Shown piece by piece: positions 35,143 to 44,182 of a stretch of DNA of 64,000 nt (positions within the stretch are counted from its first letter, which is position 1; each line of letters begins with the position of its first letter). Source of the stretch: Sporosarcina sp. FSL K6-1508. Its GTDB lineage: Bacteria; Bacillota; Bacilli; Bacillales_A; Planococcaceae. The stretch is taken from the NCBI RefSeq assembly GCF_038007465.1, contig NZ_JBBOXF010000001.1, forward strand, positions 620,001-684,000, written 5' to 3'. A program made the translations under genes and the position numbers. A model generated the notes under the pieces. It made no database searches, was not told the origin of the DNA, and saw only the letters and a program-made list of their open reading frames with translations.

Positions 35143-35290
35143 AGAAAAGCGCAAGGCGCCTGCTAGACGCGACAGGCATAAGTCAATCCAGCGACGTGGC
35201 GCTCTTTGCCACATAGCTGGATTGCTTGTGACCCGAGCGGCTGGCGCCTGGAGTCTAGACACCGACCCCAGTTGAAAAACTTATACTTTC
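35143..35290. repeat. Dispersed repeat B, copy 2 (inverted relative to copy 1)
   Basis: AAAAGCGCAAGGCGCC at the left end, GACAGGCATAAG inside, GCGGCTGGCGCCTGG and GTCTAGACACC at the right end. This mirrors 16428-16557. It begins within ten bases of the nucleoside phosphorylase stop codon, so it forms the 3' end of that transcript. Confidence 0.75.
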
Positions 35291-35336
35291 TTATTCTTTA
35301 AAAAATGATGACTATAAAGTGATGTTTGTTACTTTG

Positions 35337-35371
35337 AAAAGCCTTCTGGGAACTCTACCCGGAAGGCTTTT
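35337..35371. terminator. Bidirectional terminator downstream of the SDR gene
   Basis: AAAAGCCTTCTGGG (35337-35350) pairs with CCCGGAAGGCTTTT (35358-35371). Confidence 0.85.
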
Positions 35372-35394
35372 CGCATACTTTCAAGTTTAACTTA

Positions 35395-35994
35395 TTAATA
35401 AACTTCAAAGTTCTGACCCGTTTGTAAACCGAACACACTTTTTTCAAAAGCATGGACTACACGACTTACAGGTACTGCTTCAAACCCTTGAAAAAGAGTA
35501 CTAAGTCTGTGCCAAGATTCTTGTAAGACATTTGGACTTACGCAATTAATGCGAATCCCTCTTGGCATTTCAATAGCCGCAGCTTTAACAAAAGCCCTGA
35601 CGCCGCCGTTTGCCAGAGCTGCTGAAGCTCCTTTAGCGATTGGATCATCCATCATAATCCCCGTCGTTAACGTGAAACTTCCACCATCGTTCATATTATC
35701 AAAACCTAAAAGAACTAGATTAACTTGCCCTTTCAGTTTGCTATCAATTCCTATCTCATTCAATTCTGGTGTCATATCCGTAACTGCATCAAAATGAGCA
35801 CGACCTGCTGCATTAATAACCGCATCGACTTTGCCAATTTGTTCATACATTTTTTTGATACTTTCTACTGACGTAATATCAACAGATACATCAGCACCAT
35901 TTCGTCCCGCGCGGATCACCTCGTGGTTTTTCTTTAATTCTTCAGTAACCGCATTGCCAATCGTTCCGCTCGCACCCACAACAAGTATTTTAAT
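35395..35994 (-). CDS. Short-chain dehydrogenase with probable AUU start
   Basis: About 199 residues. Rossmann GASGTIG, INAAG strand, and the SDR core; the usual YxxxK is replaced by a shortened active-site region, as in small YwfD/NAD(P)-binding SDRs. The perfect site AGGAGGA (36001-36007) is six bases upstream of ATT (35994-35992), which is in frame and yields a full beta-alpha N-terminus (KILVVGASG). No ATG, GTG or TTG is suitably placed; the first GTG (35979) would cut off the first strand. The initiation codon is therefore probably AUU. Function: oxidoreductase, substrate unknown. Confidence 0.8.
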   Translation of the reverse strand: MKILVVGASGTIGNAVTEELKKNHEVIRAGRNGADVSVDITSVESIKKMYEQIGKVDAVINAAGRAHFDAVTDMTPELNEIGIDSKLKGQVNLVLLGFDNMNDGGSFTLTTGIMMDDPIAKGASAALANGGVRAFVKAAAIEMPRGIRINCVSPNVLQESWHRLSTLFQGFEAVPVSRVVHAFEKSVFGLQTGQNFEVY

Positions 35995-36109
35995 ATGTAA
36001 TCCTCCTTTTTAAGTGTCTAACGTCAACTAGTTATTCTTTCATCATACTTATCAAATGCATCACTTATGAAAAGTGTTCCGATTCATTCTTAATAGGTGT
36101 ACCGGCAAC

Positions 36110-36844
36110 TCATCCAAAATACTCCACAATAATTTGAATGATTAAAAGTACAGTGACAACACGAAGTATCGGTTTGACGTGCTCTGTTTTCAACTTACGC
36201 GCGAGGCGAACACCGAGTTGCGCACCACTTATTGAACCAAGCATTAATGCAATCGTAAGTGGCCAAATGATTTTACCCGTCGAAATGTAACTGATTGACG
36301 CCCCAAAACAGCTTGAAAAAATCATGATACGGGATAATCCAACAGCTCTCAAATAAGATACTTTCAATCGAGCATACAAGTACAACGCCAATGTTCCGCT
36401 ACCTGGACCAAACACGCCATCGTAAATACCTATACCATACAATGATGTAGCACTTTTTTTTGTTACACGAAATGATTCACTGCCATCAAAGTCCGCTTTT
36501 CCAAGAAATGATGTGATGAATGCGAATGTTAATAGTATAATTGCAATAATAATCATCCATTCCTCTTTTAGGAAGGATGCAATAACCCCACCGGTAATTC
36601 CTCCAGCAAGACTAATTGGGACAACTGTAAGCGCCTCTTTGACTGTTACTTCCTTATTTTTATAAATCACAAGAAAACTTGAAAATGAGCTCACCGTATT
36701 TGATACTTTATTCGCTCCGATTGCCGAGTGAACAGGCAATCCCATCAGCAACATGGCCGGTAAACTGATAAGTCCCCCTCCCCCTGCTAATGTACCAAGA
36801 GTTGTTGCAGCAAAGCCGATGAAGTAAAGCATAATGTACTCCAT
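36110..36844 (-). CDS. TauE/SafE-family sulfite exporter-like permease
   Basis: 244 residues with seven to eight hydrophobic helices and the family features GGGGLISLPAML near the N-terminus and GPGSGTLALYL in the middle. TauE/SafE proteins export sulfite, sulfoacetate or other organosulfur anions; the ligand is not identifiable here. Single gene. Confidence 0.88.
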   Translation of the reverse strand: MEYIMLYFIGFAATTLGTLAGGGGLISLPAMLLMGLPVHSAIGANKVSNTVSSFSSFLVIYKNKEVTVKEALTVVPISLAGGITGGVIASFLKEEWMIIIAIILLTFAFITSFLGKADFDGSESFRVTKKSATSLYGIGIYDGVFGPGSGTLALYLYARLKVSYLRAVGLSRIMIFSSCFGASISYISTGKIIWPLTIALMLGSISGAQLGVRLARKLKTEHVKPILRVVTVLLIIQIIVEYFG

Positions 36845-37042
36845 ATTGCATCCTTCTTTCTGTGAAAACCTCTATACATATAGCATATTCAACCTATCTA
36901 CATAAGTAAATTCAATTGAATGAATCAAAACGCATTCGAAATACTAATGACTTATTTCGAGAGCTGACATTCGGAACGCTTGCAAGAATAGTTATCCCAT
37001 TCATTAAAACTCTATGAGTGATTTTGATTCCAAATGTATTGG

Positions 37043-37077
37043 AAAACGCTCCTACCGATTTATCCGGGGAGCGTTTT
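37043..37077 (-). terminator. Hairpin, likely terminator for leftward read-through from proS
   Basis: AAAACGCTCC (37043-37052) pairs with GGAGCGTTTT (37068-37077). On the minus strand a short T-run follows. Confidence 0.55.
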
Positions 37078-37114
37078 ATATTACGATTGCTTATAGAAAT
37101 TGAAAGAAAGAATT

Positions 37115-37215
37115 CCTTTAAATACGCTTCGGCGCTTTGAGGATGCATCCCGCCATTAGTTTTACCGCTAAACTTTCAGATTTATGGCTTCGGCTACCCC
37201 AGTAAGGCGCCTAAA
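37115..37215 (+). repeat. Repeat A copy downstream of proS
   Basis: ATACGCTTCGGCGCTTTGAGG, ATGCATCCCGCCATTAG, TTATGGCTTCGGCTACCCC and AAGGCGCC-type end (each in part). It lies between the 37043 hairpin and the proS stop codon. Confidence 0.75.
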
Positions 37216-37250
37216 CAATTTTTACAAGTTTCCATACTTCCATCATATAA

Positions 37251-38690
37251 TTAATAAGCCCGACTGAACCACACGGTATGTTTCGCTTCTTTTCCGCAAT
37301 TGATGCAAGTCGACTTCGTAGCCGGTGGATTGAATGGTATATTACGTGTCGTGAATTTCGTTTCTGTTTTCACTTGTTCCTCACAAGCGTCATCTCCGCA
37401 CCATCCCGCAAGGATCCATCCAGGGATTTCTCCGCCTTCAGTTGAATCCGCAATATGAGTTGTTAATTGTGCAAGTGAATCAACATGTATATGGGAGTGT
37501 TTTTCACGGAATGTACGGGCTTTGTCCAATAAGCGTGTTTGCATTGTCGCTAATTCTTCTTCAATTTTTGCGACGAGTACGGAAAGCTCCACAGCTTCTT
37601 TTTCGTCTTCATCTCGTGCTTTGATGAGCGCTTGATTTTTTTCTAAATCACGTGGTCCTAATTCTACTCGAACCGGTACGCCTTTCAATTCCCACTCATT
37701 GAACTTGTAACCTGGTGATTGATCGGAGTCGTCTAAACGCACACGAATTCCTTTTGCTTTTAACTCCGCAAAAATCCCATCTAGTTTCTCCATAATTTCA
37801 GGGTTTTTCTTCCATGGCCCTACCGGAATTAATATGACCTGTGTTGGTGCAACACGCGGTGGTAGTACAAGACCTTGTTCATCCCCATGAACCATGATGA
37901 CAGAACCAATCAATCGTGTGGAAGTTCCCCATGATGTTGTATGAACAAATTCATGCTTATTTTCTTTATTTAGATACTTAATATCAAATGCTTCCGCAAA
38001 TTTCGTTCCTAAGTAATGTGAAGTTCCCGCTTGAACAGCCTTTCCGTCCCTCATCATTGCTTCGATGGAATACGTATCCACTGCTCCTGCAAAACGCTCG
38101 GAAGGCGTCTTTTGACCATCATATACTGGAATCGCCAGCAACTCTTCGACAACTTCTTTATAAATGTTGAGCATTTGCATCGTTTCAGCACGTGCTTCTT
38201 CTTCATCCACGTGAGCTGTATGCCCTTCTTGCCATAAAAACTCAGACGTCCGAATGAACGGAAGTGTTTTCTTTTCCCAACGGAAGACGTTCGCCCATTG
38301 GTTAATTAACACGGGTAGATCTCGATAGCTTTTAATCCAATCTGAATAGAGATGCCCGATCATCGTCTCAGAAGTTGGACGAAGTGCTAAACGCTCCTCT
38401 AGTTTTTCACCCGCAGCTTCGGTAACCCAAGGGAGTTCTGGTGAAAACCCTTCGATATGATCCTTCTCTTTTTCGAAAAATGACTCTGGAATCAGCATTG
38501 GGAAATAGGCATTACGATGTCCCGTTTCTTTAAAACGTTTATCCATCTCAGCCTGGATATGTTCCCAAATTTCATAACCATCCGGTTTGAATGCAATGCA
38601 CCCGCGAACTGGCGTGTAATCCATTAAATCCGCCTTTTTAATTGTGTCGATATACCAGCTTGTAAAATCATTTTTCTGTTGATTGGTCAT
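37251..38690 (-). CDS. proS: Prolyl-tRNA synthetase, archaeal/eukaryal-type short form
   Basis: 479 residues, class II synthetase. Motif 2 reads VFRWEKKTLPFIRTSEFLWQEGH (quoted in part: RTSEFLWQEGH). The anticodon-binding domain and a C-terminal zinc-like tail with CGDDACEEQ and CINCGKEAKH follow. There is no INS editing domain between motifs 2 and 3, unlike the usual bacterial ProRS of about 570 residues, so it is the archaeal/eukaryal-type short form found in some Bacilli. A T-box leader precedes it, so expression responds to uncharged tRNA-Pro. Confidence 0.94.
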   Translation of the reverse strand: MTNQQKNDFTSWYIDTIKKADLMDYTPVRGCIAFKPDGYEIWEHIQAEMDKRFKETGHRNAYFPMLIPESFFEKEKDHIEGFSPELPWVTEAAGEKLEERLALRPTSETMIGHLYSDWIKSYRDLPVLINQWANVFRWEKKTLPFIRTSEFLWQEGHTAHVDEEEARAETMQMLNIYKEVVEELLAIPVYDGQKTPSERFAGAVDTYSIEAMMRDGKAVQAGTSHYLGTKFAEAFDIKYLNKENKHEFVHTTSWGTSTRLIGSVIMVHGDEQGLVLPPRVAPTQVILIPVGPWKKNPEIMEKLDGIFAELKAKGIRVRLDDSDQSPGYKFNEWELKGVPVRVELGPRDLEKNQALIKARDEDEKEAVELSVLVAKIEEELATMQTRLLDKARTFREKHSHIHVDSLAQLTTHIADSTEGGEIPGWILAGWCGDDACEEQVKTETKFTTRNIPFNPPATKSTCINCGKEAKHTVWFSRAY

Positions 38691-38747
38691 TAATTTCCCC
38701 TCCTAAAATAATAAAGAAATCCTTCGGTTGCCTGAAATCTGGACATC

Positions 38748-38990
38748 AAAAAAGCACAAAGTTGCCCTTATAATAAGGACGTCTTTGTGCTGAATGGACG
38801 TGGTACCACCTTAGTTTAGCCTAAATTAAGTTAAATTCAAGCCCTCTAAAACGTTTGATAACGAAAACGACTCGGTTATGTTGGCATAACGTCTCAGTGG
38901 TAGGTTTCAACAAGAAGGGGTGATATAGCTTTCAGCAAGTCGCTACATTTTCTGTTTCACAATTCTTGTCTACTTGATCACATCAAAGAT
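38748..38990 (-). promoter_or_regulatory. T-box riboswitch of proS
   Basis: Minus strand. The T-box core GGTGGTACCACG (38810-38799) is followed by a terminator: AGCACAAAG/CTTTGTGCT (38791-38783 and 38761-38753) and a T-run. Upstream, a stem I is closed by CAAGAA and TTCTTG (38963-38911 region), with CCCC (38920-38917) on its 3' side in specifier position, giving a proline codon CCC or CCU. This matches the synthetase it precedes. Confidence 0.88.
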
Positions 38991-39188
38991 TTCATATTAC
39001 TTTTAATATATCAAATACAAGTGTTTCGTACAACCAGATGAGACTTCATTTTACAGGTATCACGTATAAAGACATATATTGTCGCATACGACTGCACAGT
39101 CCTTTTGAAATCTTGCGCTAAAAATAGCTTACACTAACGGTTTCGATATCTAGTCTTAATTTAACTTTTTTCATCCTCAAGTAAGTGT

Positions 39189-39575
39189 CTACCATCGCCG
39201 CTCTAAAAATACATAAAACACCCAAATGTACGGGATTATATAAATAGCATACAAGTAATTTAAGTTAATTCTGAAATGCTCACTCTGGGCTTGAAGATAA
39301 AAGGATAGCTTGGTTATTGGTACTGTTTTTATGATAATGGCTATGACTGTTAATCCAATCATGATTTGAAATACAGAATTATTTGTTAGGCTTTCAAATA
39401 ACGGAATGACCTTAAGTATAATTGAAAATTGTACAAAGCATAGGAATTCCTGTACTTTTTGTTCCAACTTTTCGTTATTTAATCTCGTAACTTTTCCAAT
39501 TTTGAATCCCCCTTTAGAGTGTGAGCTTATATAGGATGTAAAAGATAGATCTGTTGGGCTATTATTATTCGTCAT
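39189..39575 (-). CDS. Hypothetical membrane protein, start uncertain
   Basis: 128 residues from the ATG at 39575, with three hydrophobic segments in the C-terminal two thirds. That ATG has no ribosome binding site. Inside the frame AAAGGGGGA (39508-39516) is followed six bases later by ATT (39500-39498), which would give a neat 103-residue protein starting GKVTRLNN. This would be a second AUU-start candidate in the window. A Fur-like box lies in the divergent region upstream. Family not recognised. Confidence 0.55.
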   Translation of the reverse strand: MTNNNSPTDLSFTSYISSHSKGGFKIGKVTRLNNEKLEQKVQEFLCFVQFSIILKVIPLFESLTNNSVFQIMIGLTVIAIIIKTVPITKLSFYLQAQSEHFRINLNYLYAIYIIPYIWVFYVFLERRW

Positions 39576-39586
39576 GCTATACTAAA

Positions 39587-39601
39587 TGAGAATTGTTTTC
39601 A
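39587..39601. promoter_or_regulatory. Fur-box-like operator
   Basis: TGAGAATTGTTTTCA matches the 7-1-7 consensus TGATAATNATTATCA at 11 of 14 defined positions. It lies between the membrane gene (leftward) and the nitroreductase (rightward). Confidence 0.5.
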
Positions 39602-39653
39602 TTTGTAGTTTAGAAAACTCCTATACTTTCTAAACATAAAGGGGGATTATCAG

Positions 39654-40229
39654 ATGAGTTATCAAGAAGGGAAAAACATAGTCGAACAAAACATTTTAGG
39701 TCGGAGGACAATCAAATCTTTTAAAAAGGATTCGATTAGTGCTGAAGTGATTATTGAGCTGCTAAATGTGGCGAAATGGGCACCGAACCACAAGTTGACG
39801 GAACCGTGGCGCTTTCAATTGTACGTGGATGAAGGAAAAGAACAGTTTGTTCAAGCCTATATTCATTCACAGCCGAAAGTAGATGGCGAAATTTCAGAAA
39901 AAGTGAAAAGAAAAGCACAATATTTCCGGGATATTCCGGTTCATCTTGTAGTTGTTATGCCTGAAGACCCCCGCCAAAGAAGGTGGGACGAGGATTACGG
40001 GGCGGTTTCCTCACTAATTCAAAACTTCCAGCTTGCGGCATGGGAAAGGGAGATCGGAATGATTTGGCGAACGAATGATTGGGTGTACGATCCGTTATTC
40101 AGGGAAGCTATCGGTGTCCTACCTGGTGAAAAAGTAGTAGCGACGTTGATGATTGGCTATCCTAAACATATACCCGAGGCTCAAACACGCACGGATATTC
40201 GTGAACTTGTTACGATCATTAATAACTAA
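39654..40229 (+). CDS. Nitroreductase family protein
   Basis: 191 residues of the FMN-dependent nitroreductase fold. The N-terminal RRTIKSFKKDSIS motif binds the flavin phosphate, AKWAPNHKLTEPWRF lies around residue 40, and the C-terminal GYPKHIPEAQTR completes the fold. It is related to the YdjA/YfhC subgroup, reducing nitro or quinone compounds with NAD(P)H. AAAGGGGG precedes the ATG. A Fur-like site upstream hints at iron control. Confidence 0.88.
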   Translation: MSYQEGKNIVEQNILGRRTIKSFKKDSISAEVIIELLNVAKWAPNHKLTEPWRFQLYVDEGKEQFVQAYIHSQPKVDGEISEKVKRKAQYFRDIPVHLVVVMPEDPRQRRWDEDYGAVSSLIQNFQLAAWEREIGMIWRTNDWVYDPLFREAIGVLPGEKVVATLMIGYPKHIPEAQTRTDIRELVTIINN

Positions 40230-40356
40230 CCTTTCGAATTGAAGACTAAGTAGTACTTGTGAACGGTTATCCGAATTAATTAATACACATACTCATAAAC
40301 TCCTGTCATTAGCAATATAGTTAGGCTATATAAGTTAAGATATGGAGGAGGATATC

Positions 40357-40605
40357 ATGCAAACAAAAGAAGTACGCTTACGTCGAATTCAGCAACTAGC
40401 TCATGAAATCATGGATGAGATGAATAGAGGGAATGAGCCGAGACAAATTGAAACGTTAAATCTTGCGGTTGATAATCTATCTCGGGCACTTGGAGATTTA
40501 GCCGATCCATTCGGTAATTATTCACTCGACTATATAGAAGAAAAAGTAGGAAATGCCCATTATCTACTTTTTAAAAACGAAAAAAAGGTAAAGATTTATA
40601 CTTAA
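40357..40605 (+). CDS. Small hypothetical protein
   Basis: 82 residues. The frame opens at 40342, but that ATG is part of GGAGGAGG, the site serving the ATG at 40357. The sequence is helical and charged with RRIQQLAHEIMDEMNRGN, plausible as a short coiled coil. No signal or membrane segment. A terminator follows. Not recognised. Confidence 0.7.
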   Translation: MQTKEVRLRRIQQLAHEIMDEMNRGNEPRQIETLNLAVDNLSRALGDLADPFGNYSLDYIEEKVGNAHYLLFKNEKKVKIYT

Positions 40606-40627
40606 TGAACGGCTATCCCTTATGACT

Positions 40628-40678
40628 AAAATCCCGCTAATCTCGTCTAAAGTTCCAACGAGAGTACCGGGATTTTTT
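40628..40678 (+). terminator. Terminator
   Basis: AAAATCCCG pairs with CGGGATTTT; inner CTCGT/ACGAG; T-run to 40678. Confidence 0.85.
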
Positions 40679-40787
40679 GTTACGCTCTATGTTTTCATTT
40701 ATAGGAGTTCTTTCTGATTTCCGGACGCACAACTAGCACATCTTCATACGCCAAAGATCAATAGTTGTTCCTTGGTTAACGGTACCC

Positions 40788-41009
40788 CTACTGAATAAAG
40801 TTAAACTCAGGGAAGTTGGATAAATCGGAAAACCGGATGAAAAATACGCCAAACGCTAAAATGCCAAGAAATAGAATCATAAACGTTTGCTTGAACGTAT
40901 TTTTGACGCGCATGTGCGTCAAAACGCCGCCAATTTGAATGAAATCATGATGAATTAGCAAATCAAGCTTTACTCGTGTTCGGTAGAAAACGAAAAAGAA
41001 TGGTTTCAA
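40788..41009 (-). CDS. Small membrane protein, TTG start
   Basis: 73 residues with one clear transmembrane helix near the C-terminus (TFMILFLGILAFGVFFI) and a basic, amphipathic N-terminus. It starts with TTG at 41009 behind GTGAGGACAGG, 21 bases after the FMN reductase gene, so it can be the last gene of the flavin operon. Not recognised. Confidence 0.55.
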   Translation of the reverse strand: MKPFFFVFYRTRVKLDLLIHHDFIQIGGVLTHMRVKNTFKQTFMILFLGILAFGVFFIRFSDLSNFPEFNFIQ

Positions 41010-41030
41010 GTGCCTGTCCTCACAGATTAG

Positions 41031-41597
41031 TTAAAATCCATACTCCTCATCTTTTAGTTTCCGAATCCCTACATAAGCATCGACAAGCAGTACGGTATCT
41101 TCCACTAAGCGCTCCAGACGAAAGAGAACATCATCATTGACGATTTCTTTGCGATGGAAATCCTTTTCTTCTATAAATACATAAGTGGGTACAATATGTG
41201 CCTTCATATATGCTAAAATCGGCTTTAACTGTTGTTCCACCATCAAGTAATGCTTTGCAGTACCAGCTGTTACGAGCATACTCACCACTTTATCTCGGAA
41301 CGCATTGACCGGTAATAAATCAAAAATATTTTTGAGCGTAGCCGGGATAGAAGCTTGGAACGTCGGTGTTCCAATAATAATGGCATCCGCGGCCATTAGC
41401 GTTTCTGTAACGTACTTGGTGTCGCCCTCATAGTCCCAATAATTACGCCCGTCACTAAAGACCATTTCAAACTCGGCCAGATCCAGTAATGTAATCTCTG
41501 CATCTGGATATTTTTCATGTGCTATTTTGACTGTGAAATCCATCGCCGTTCTTGTTTTAGACCCTACTTTTGATCCTGATAGTAATGCGATTTTCAT
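41031..41597 (-). CDS. NADPH-dependent FMN reductase
   Basis: 188 residues of the flavodoxin-like reductase family with the phosphate loop LLSGSKVGSKTRT at the N-terminus and GTPTFQASIPATLKN around residue 77. It starts 12 bases after the luciferase-like gene, so it probably supplies reduced flavin to that monooxygenase. Confidence 0.9.
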   Translation of the reverse strand: MKIALLSGSKVGSKTRTAMDFTVKIAHEKYPDAEITLLDLAEFEMVFSDGRNYWDYEGDTKYVTETLMAADAIIIGTPTFQASIPATLKNIFDLLPVNAFRDKVVSMLVTAGTAKHYLMVEQQLKPILAYMKAHIVPTYVFIEEKDFHRKEIVNDDVLFRLERLVEDTVLLVDAYVGIRKLKDEEYGF

Positions 41598-41609
41598 GAT
41601 AACATCTCC

Positions 41610-42674
41610 TTATTTTCCAGCTGTATATTTCTTAACTGCTGGCAGAATTTCTGTCGCGATCAGATCAATGTTTTTCATGATTTTATCAAACGGTACACCA
41701 CCAAAGTCAATTTGTGCCATGAATCGCTGTTGACCAAATAGCTCATATTGGTAGAGAATTTTTTCAATAATTTGCTGTGGACTACCAATCATTAATGCAT
41801 CGCGCGTATCCGTTGATTGTGCAAATTGTTGTTTCGGATAGCCGCCGCCTCTTAACGCCTGCATACCTGCATTGGCATGTGGATAATATTCGCGAAGCGC
41901 ATCCTGTGAAGTTTCTGCGGTATAGAATAGGCTCGTTGTTGCAATTGGCAACGCCGCTGGATCAAAACCACTACGTTGCGCCGCCTCACGATAGGCATCC
42001 ACCGACGCCTTAAAGTTAATCGCCGGTCCACCAAGAGTTGTCAGCATCATCGGTACTCCTGCATACCCAGCCTTAATCGCACTCGCGGGTGGTCCTCCTA
42101 CTGCACGCCATATTGGCAGATGACCATTCCGCGGTTGCGGTAAAATCGTAGCGTTTTCCAACGGCGCTCGGAATTGCCCTTGCCATGTCACTGTTTTCTC
42201 ATCATTTATCTTCATCAGAAGTTCCAGTTTTTCTTCAAATAACTCTTCGTAATCGTGTACATCATAGCCAAGTAAACTATAGGCTCCAATCCGTGAACCC
42301 CGCCCTGCCACAATTTCAGCCCGCCCTTTCGAGATTAAATCAATCGTGGCAAAATCTTCATAGACACGCACAGGATCAGATACACTTAACACCGTTGCAG
42401 AACTCGCAATTTTAATGTTTTTTGTTGCCTGTGCGATTGCGCCTAAAATGACCGTATGCGCTTGTGTTGTAAAATGCGTTTGATGACTCTCCCCTACTGC
42501 AAAAACATCTAGTCCCGCCTCATCAGCCAACTTACTTGCTTCAATCAATTCGTGAATACGCTGCTCTGCGCTAATACGACTTCCTGTTAACGGATTTAGT
42601 AAATGATCCCCAATCGAATATAAACCAAATTCAAGTCCTTTAGTTGTGTCAATACGGTATTTCTCCATTTTCAT
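41610..42674 (-). CDS. LLM-class flavin-dependent oxidoreductase (luciferase-like monooxygenase)
   Basis: 354 residues, TIM-barrel luciferase-like fold. Seen: GESHQTHFTTQ near residue 61, SSATVLSVSDPVRVYEDFATIDLISKGR (quoted in part: SVSDPVRVYEDFATID) and GRGSRIGAYSLLGYD. The enzymes oxidise small organics with reduced FMN and oxygen. The paired reductase follows; the ring-cleaving dioxygenase lies upstream. RBS AAAGGAG with ATG at 42674 or 42668. Confidence 0.9.
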   Translation of the reverse strand: MKMEKYRIDTTKGLEFGLYSIGDHLLNPLTGSRISAEQRIHELIEASKLADEAGLDVFAVGESHQTHFTTQAHTVILGAIAQATKNIKIASSATVLSVSDPVRVYEDFATIDLISKGRAEIVAGRGSRIGAYSLLGYDVHDYEELFEEKLELLMKINDEKTVTWQGQFRAPLENATILPQPRNGHLPIWRAVGGPPASAIKAGYAGVPMMLTTLGGPAINFKASVDAYREAAQRSGFDPAALPIATTSLFYTAETSQDALREYYPHANAGMQALRGGGYPKQQFAQSTDTRDALMIGSPQQIIEKILYQYELFGQQRFMAQIDFGGVPFDKIMKNIDLIATEILPAVKKYTAGK

Positions 42675-42713
42675 CGTCTCCTTTTTCTATGCCCATACTT
42701 TGTATCGTTTCTA

Positions 42714-43655
42714 TTAATCAATCGGTTGTAGTTTCGCTTCAATTTCTGCACGTTTTGATTCTAAAAATGGTGGTAAATCTAATTCTTTTCCTAAATCTTT
42801 AACCGCTGAATCAACTGTAAATCCAGGTCCATCTGTGGCAATTTCGAATAAAATGCCATTTGAATCACGGAAGTATAAGCTTTGGAAATAAAAACGATCG
42901 ATAATGCCCGATGAATCAAAACCTCGTTCTTTAACAACACCGTCCCAATAACGTAACTCCTCCTCGTTTTTCACACGAATAGCTAAATGATGAATACTTC
43001 CTCGGCCCGGTTTTTCACTCGGTCCCTCCAACTGCATTAAGACAATTTCGCCAAATGCTTGCCCTGCAACTGACTGATAAGTGGCTTCCTTTTCTGAACG
43101 AGCTACTTCTACATAGCCAAACATATCCTTTAATGTTTTAGCTGTTCGGTCCAAATAACGTACTGTTATTTCCGCAGTTCCCATTCCTAAAATACGATGC
43201 CCTTGCTCCACGGTAGAATCTTCCCACGCCGACCAAAATTCAGGAATCACTTCGCCATTATTGTTTAGCAGGATCATTCGTAGCCCCTCTGCATCCTCAA
43301 ATGGCAATGCTGCTCTACCTGCATACGTTATAATTTCTCCATGCAGTACATTCAATTGCTCAAAGCGCTTTTTCCAGTACGTTAAACTTTCAAGTGATGG
43401 AACGAGTAAGCCGATTTGTGTAATGGCATTTGTCCCACGAACGGTTTTCCCCGCGTTCGTCATTTCAAAAAAGGATAACTCCGTTCCTGCACTTCCCGTT
43501 AAATCTCCATAAAACAAGTGATACATGGATGGACTATCTTGGTTAACCGTCTTTTTCACACGGCGCAAGCCTAGTACATCTTGGTAAAAGTGATTAGTCG
43601 ATTGAGCATTTTTTGTAATCATCGAAATGTGGTGATGTCCTGGTATTTTATACAT
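42714..43655 (-). CDS. VOC-superfamily ring-cleaving dioxygenase (MhqO-like)
   Basis: About 313 residues from the ATG at 43655, which follows GAAGGAGGA; the frame open to 43703 has no site. Two tandem vicinal-oxygen-chelate domains: the first begins IPGHHHISMITKN, the second contains GSIHHLAIRVKN and ILFEIATDGPGF, carrying the His and Glu metal ligands. The order resembles MhqO/MhqA of Bacillus subtilis, induced by quinones and catechols. It is encoded directly after a MarR regulator. Confidence 0.9.
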   Translation of the reverse strand: MYKIPGHHHISMITKNAQSTNHFYQDVLGLRRVKKTVNQDSPSMYHLFYGDLTGSAGTELSFFEMTNAGKTVRGTNAITQIGLLVPSLESLTYWKKRFEQLNVLHGEIITYAGRAALPFEDAEGLRMILLNNNGEVIPEFWSAWEDSTVEQGHRILGMGTAEITVRYLDRTAKTLKDMFGYVEVARSEKEATYQSVAGQAFGEIVLMQLEGPSEKPGRGSIHHLAIRVKNEEELRYWDGVVKERGFDSSGIIDRFYFQSLYFRDSNGILFEIATDGPGFTVDSAVKDLGKELDLPPFLESKRAEIEAKLQPID

Positions 43656-43708
43656 AGCAGTTCCTCCTTCGTTCTTTAGTTGATTAGTCAAGTGATGGTG
43701 CAAAAAAA

Positions 43709-44152
43709 TTACTCCGGCGGCAACTCTTTTTTTTGACTATGTTTATGGATGCGTGTCATTAGTGTATATAGTGTTTTTTCTTCTTCTTCGTTCAATACAT
43801 CGGCAAAAAATGACGATTGAAACGCCAGTTGAGCTGGCATCGCATCTTCTAATATTGCTTCAGCCTTGTTAGTTAAGCTAATCATTTTCGTTTTCCAGTC
43901 TTGCTTACGTACAATATACTCTTCTTTTTCAAGTCGGGCGAGCATGCGGGATATACCGCCTTGCGTAACCGTCACTTTTTCAGCTAATTCACTTTGTGTA
44001 AGTGGCTGGTACAGCTGAATTTGAACAAGTACATCAAATTGGGCAGTTGTTAAATCAAAACGCTTTAAAAACTCATTCGACAGTTGATTACTTTGGTTTG
44101 TAAAACGCATTAAACGTAACCAAATTAACGAGCCAATCGTATTATTACGCAT
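43709..44152 (-). CDS. MarR-family repressor (MhqR-like)
   Basis: 147 residues with a winged helix-turn-helix: [30 protein letters not shown] (quoted in part: [16 protein letters not shown]). No cysteine is present, as in MhqR. It is first in the operon with the ring-cleaving dioxygenase, monooxygenase and reductase, and has an inverted repeat just upstream. It probably represses the operon until a phenolic or quinone effector binds. Confidence 0.9.
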   Translation of the reverse strand: MRNNTIGSLIWLRLMRFTNQSNQLSNEFLKRFDLTTAQFDVLVQIQLYQPLTQSELAEKVTVTQGGISRMLARLEKEEYIVRKQDWKTKMISLTNKAEAILEDAMPAQLAFQSSFFADVLNEEEEKTLYTLMTRIHKHSQKKELPPE

Positions 44153-44182
44153 CTTTTTTCCCTCCCCATCACTAATCTTACT

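Noticed and set aside
36912..37148. 78-codon minus-strand frame
   Set aside because: Begins inside repeat A and spans a terminator hairpin.
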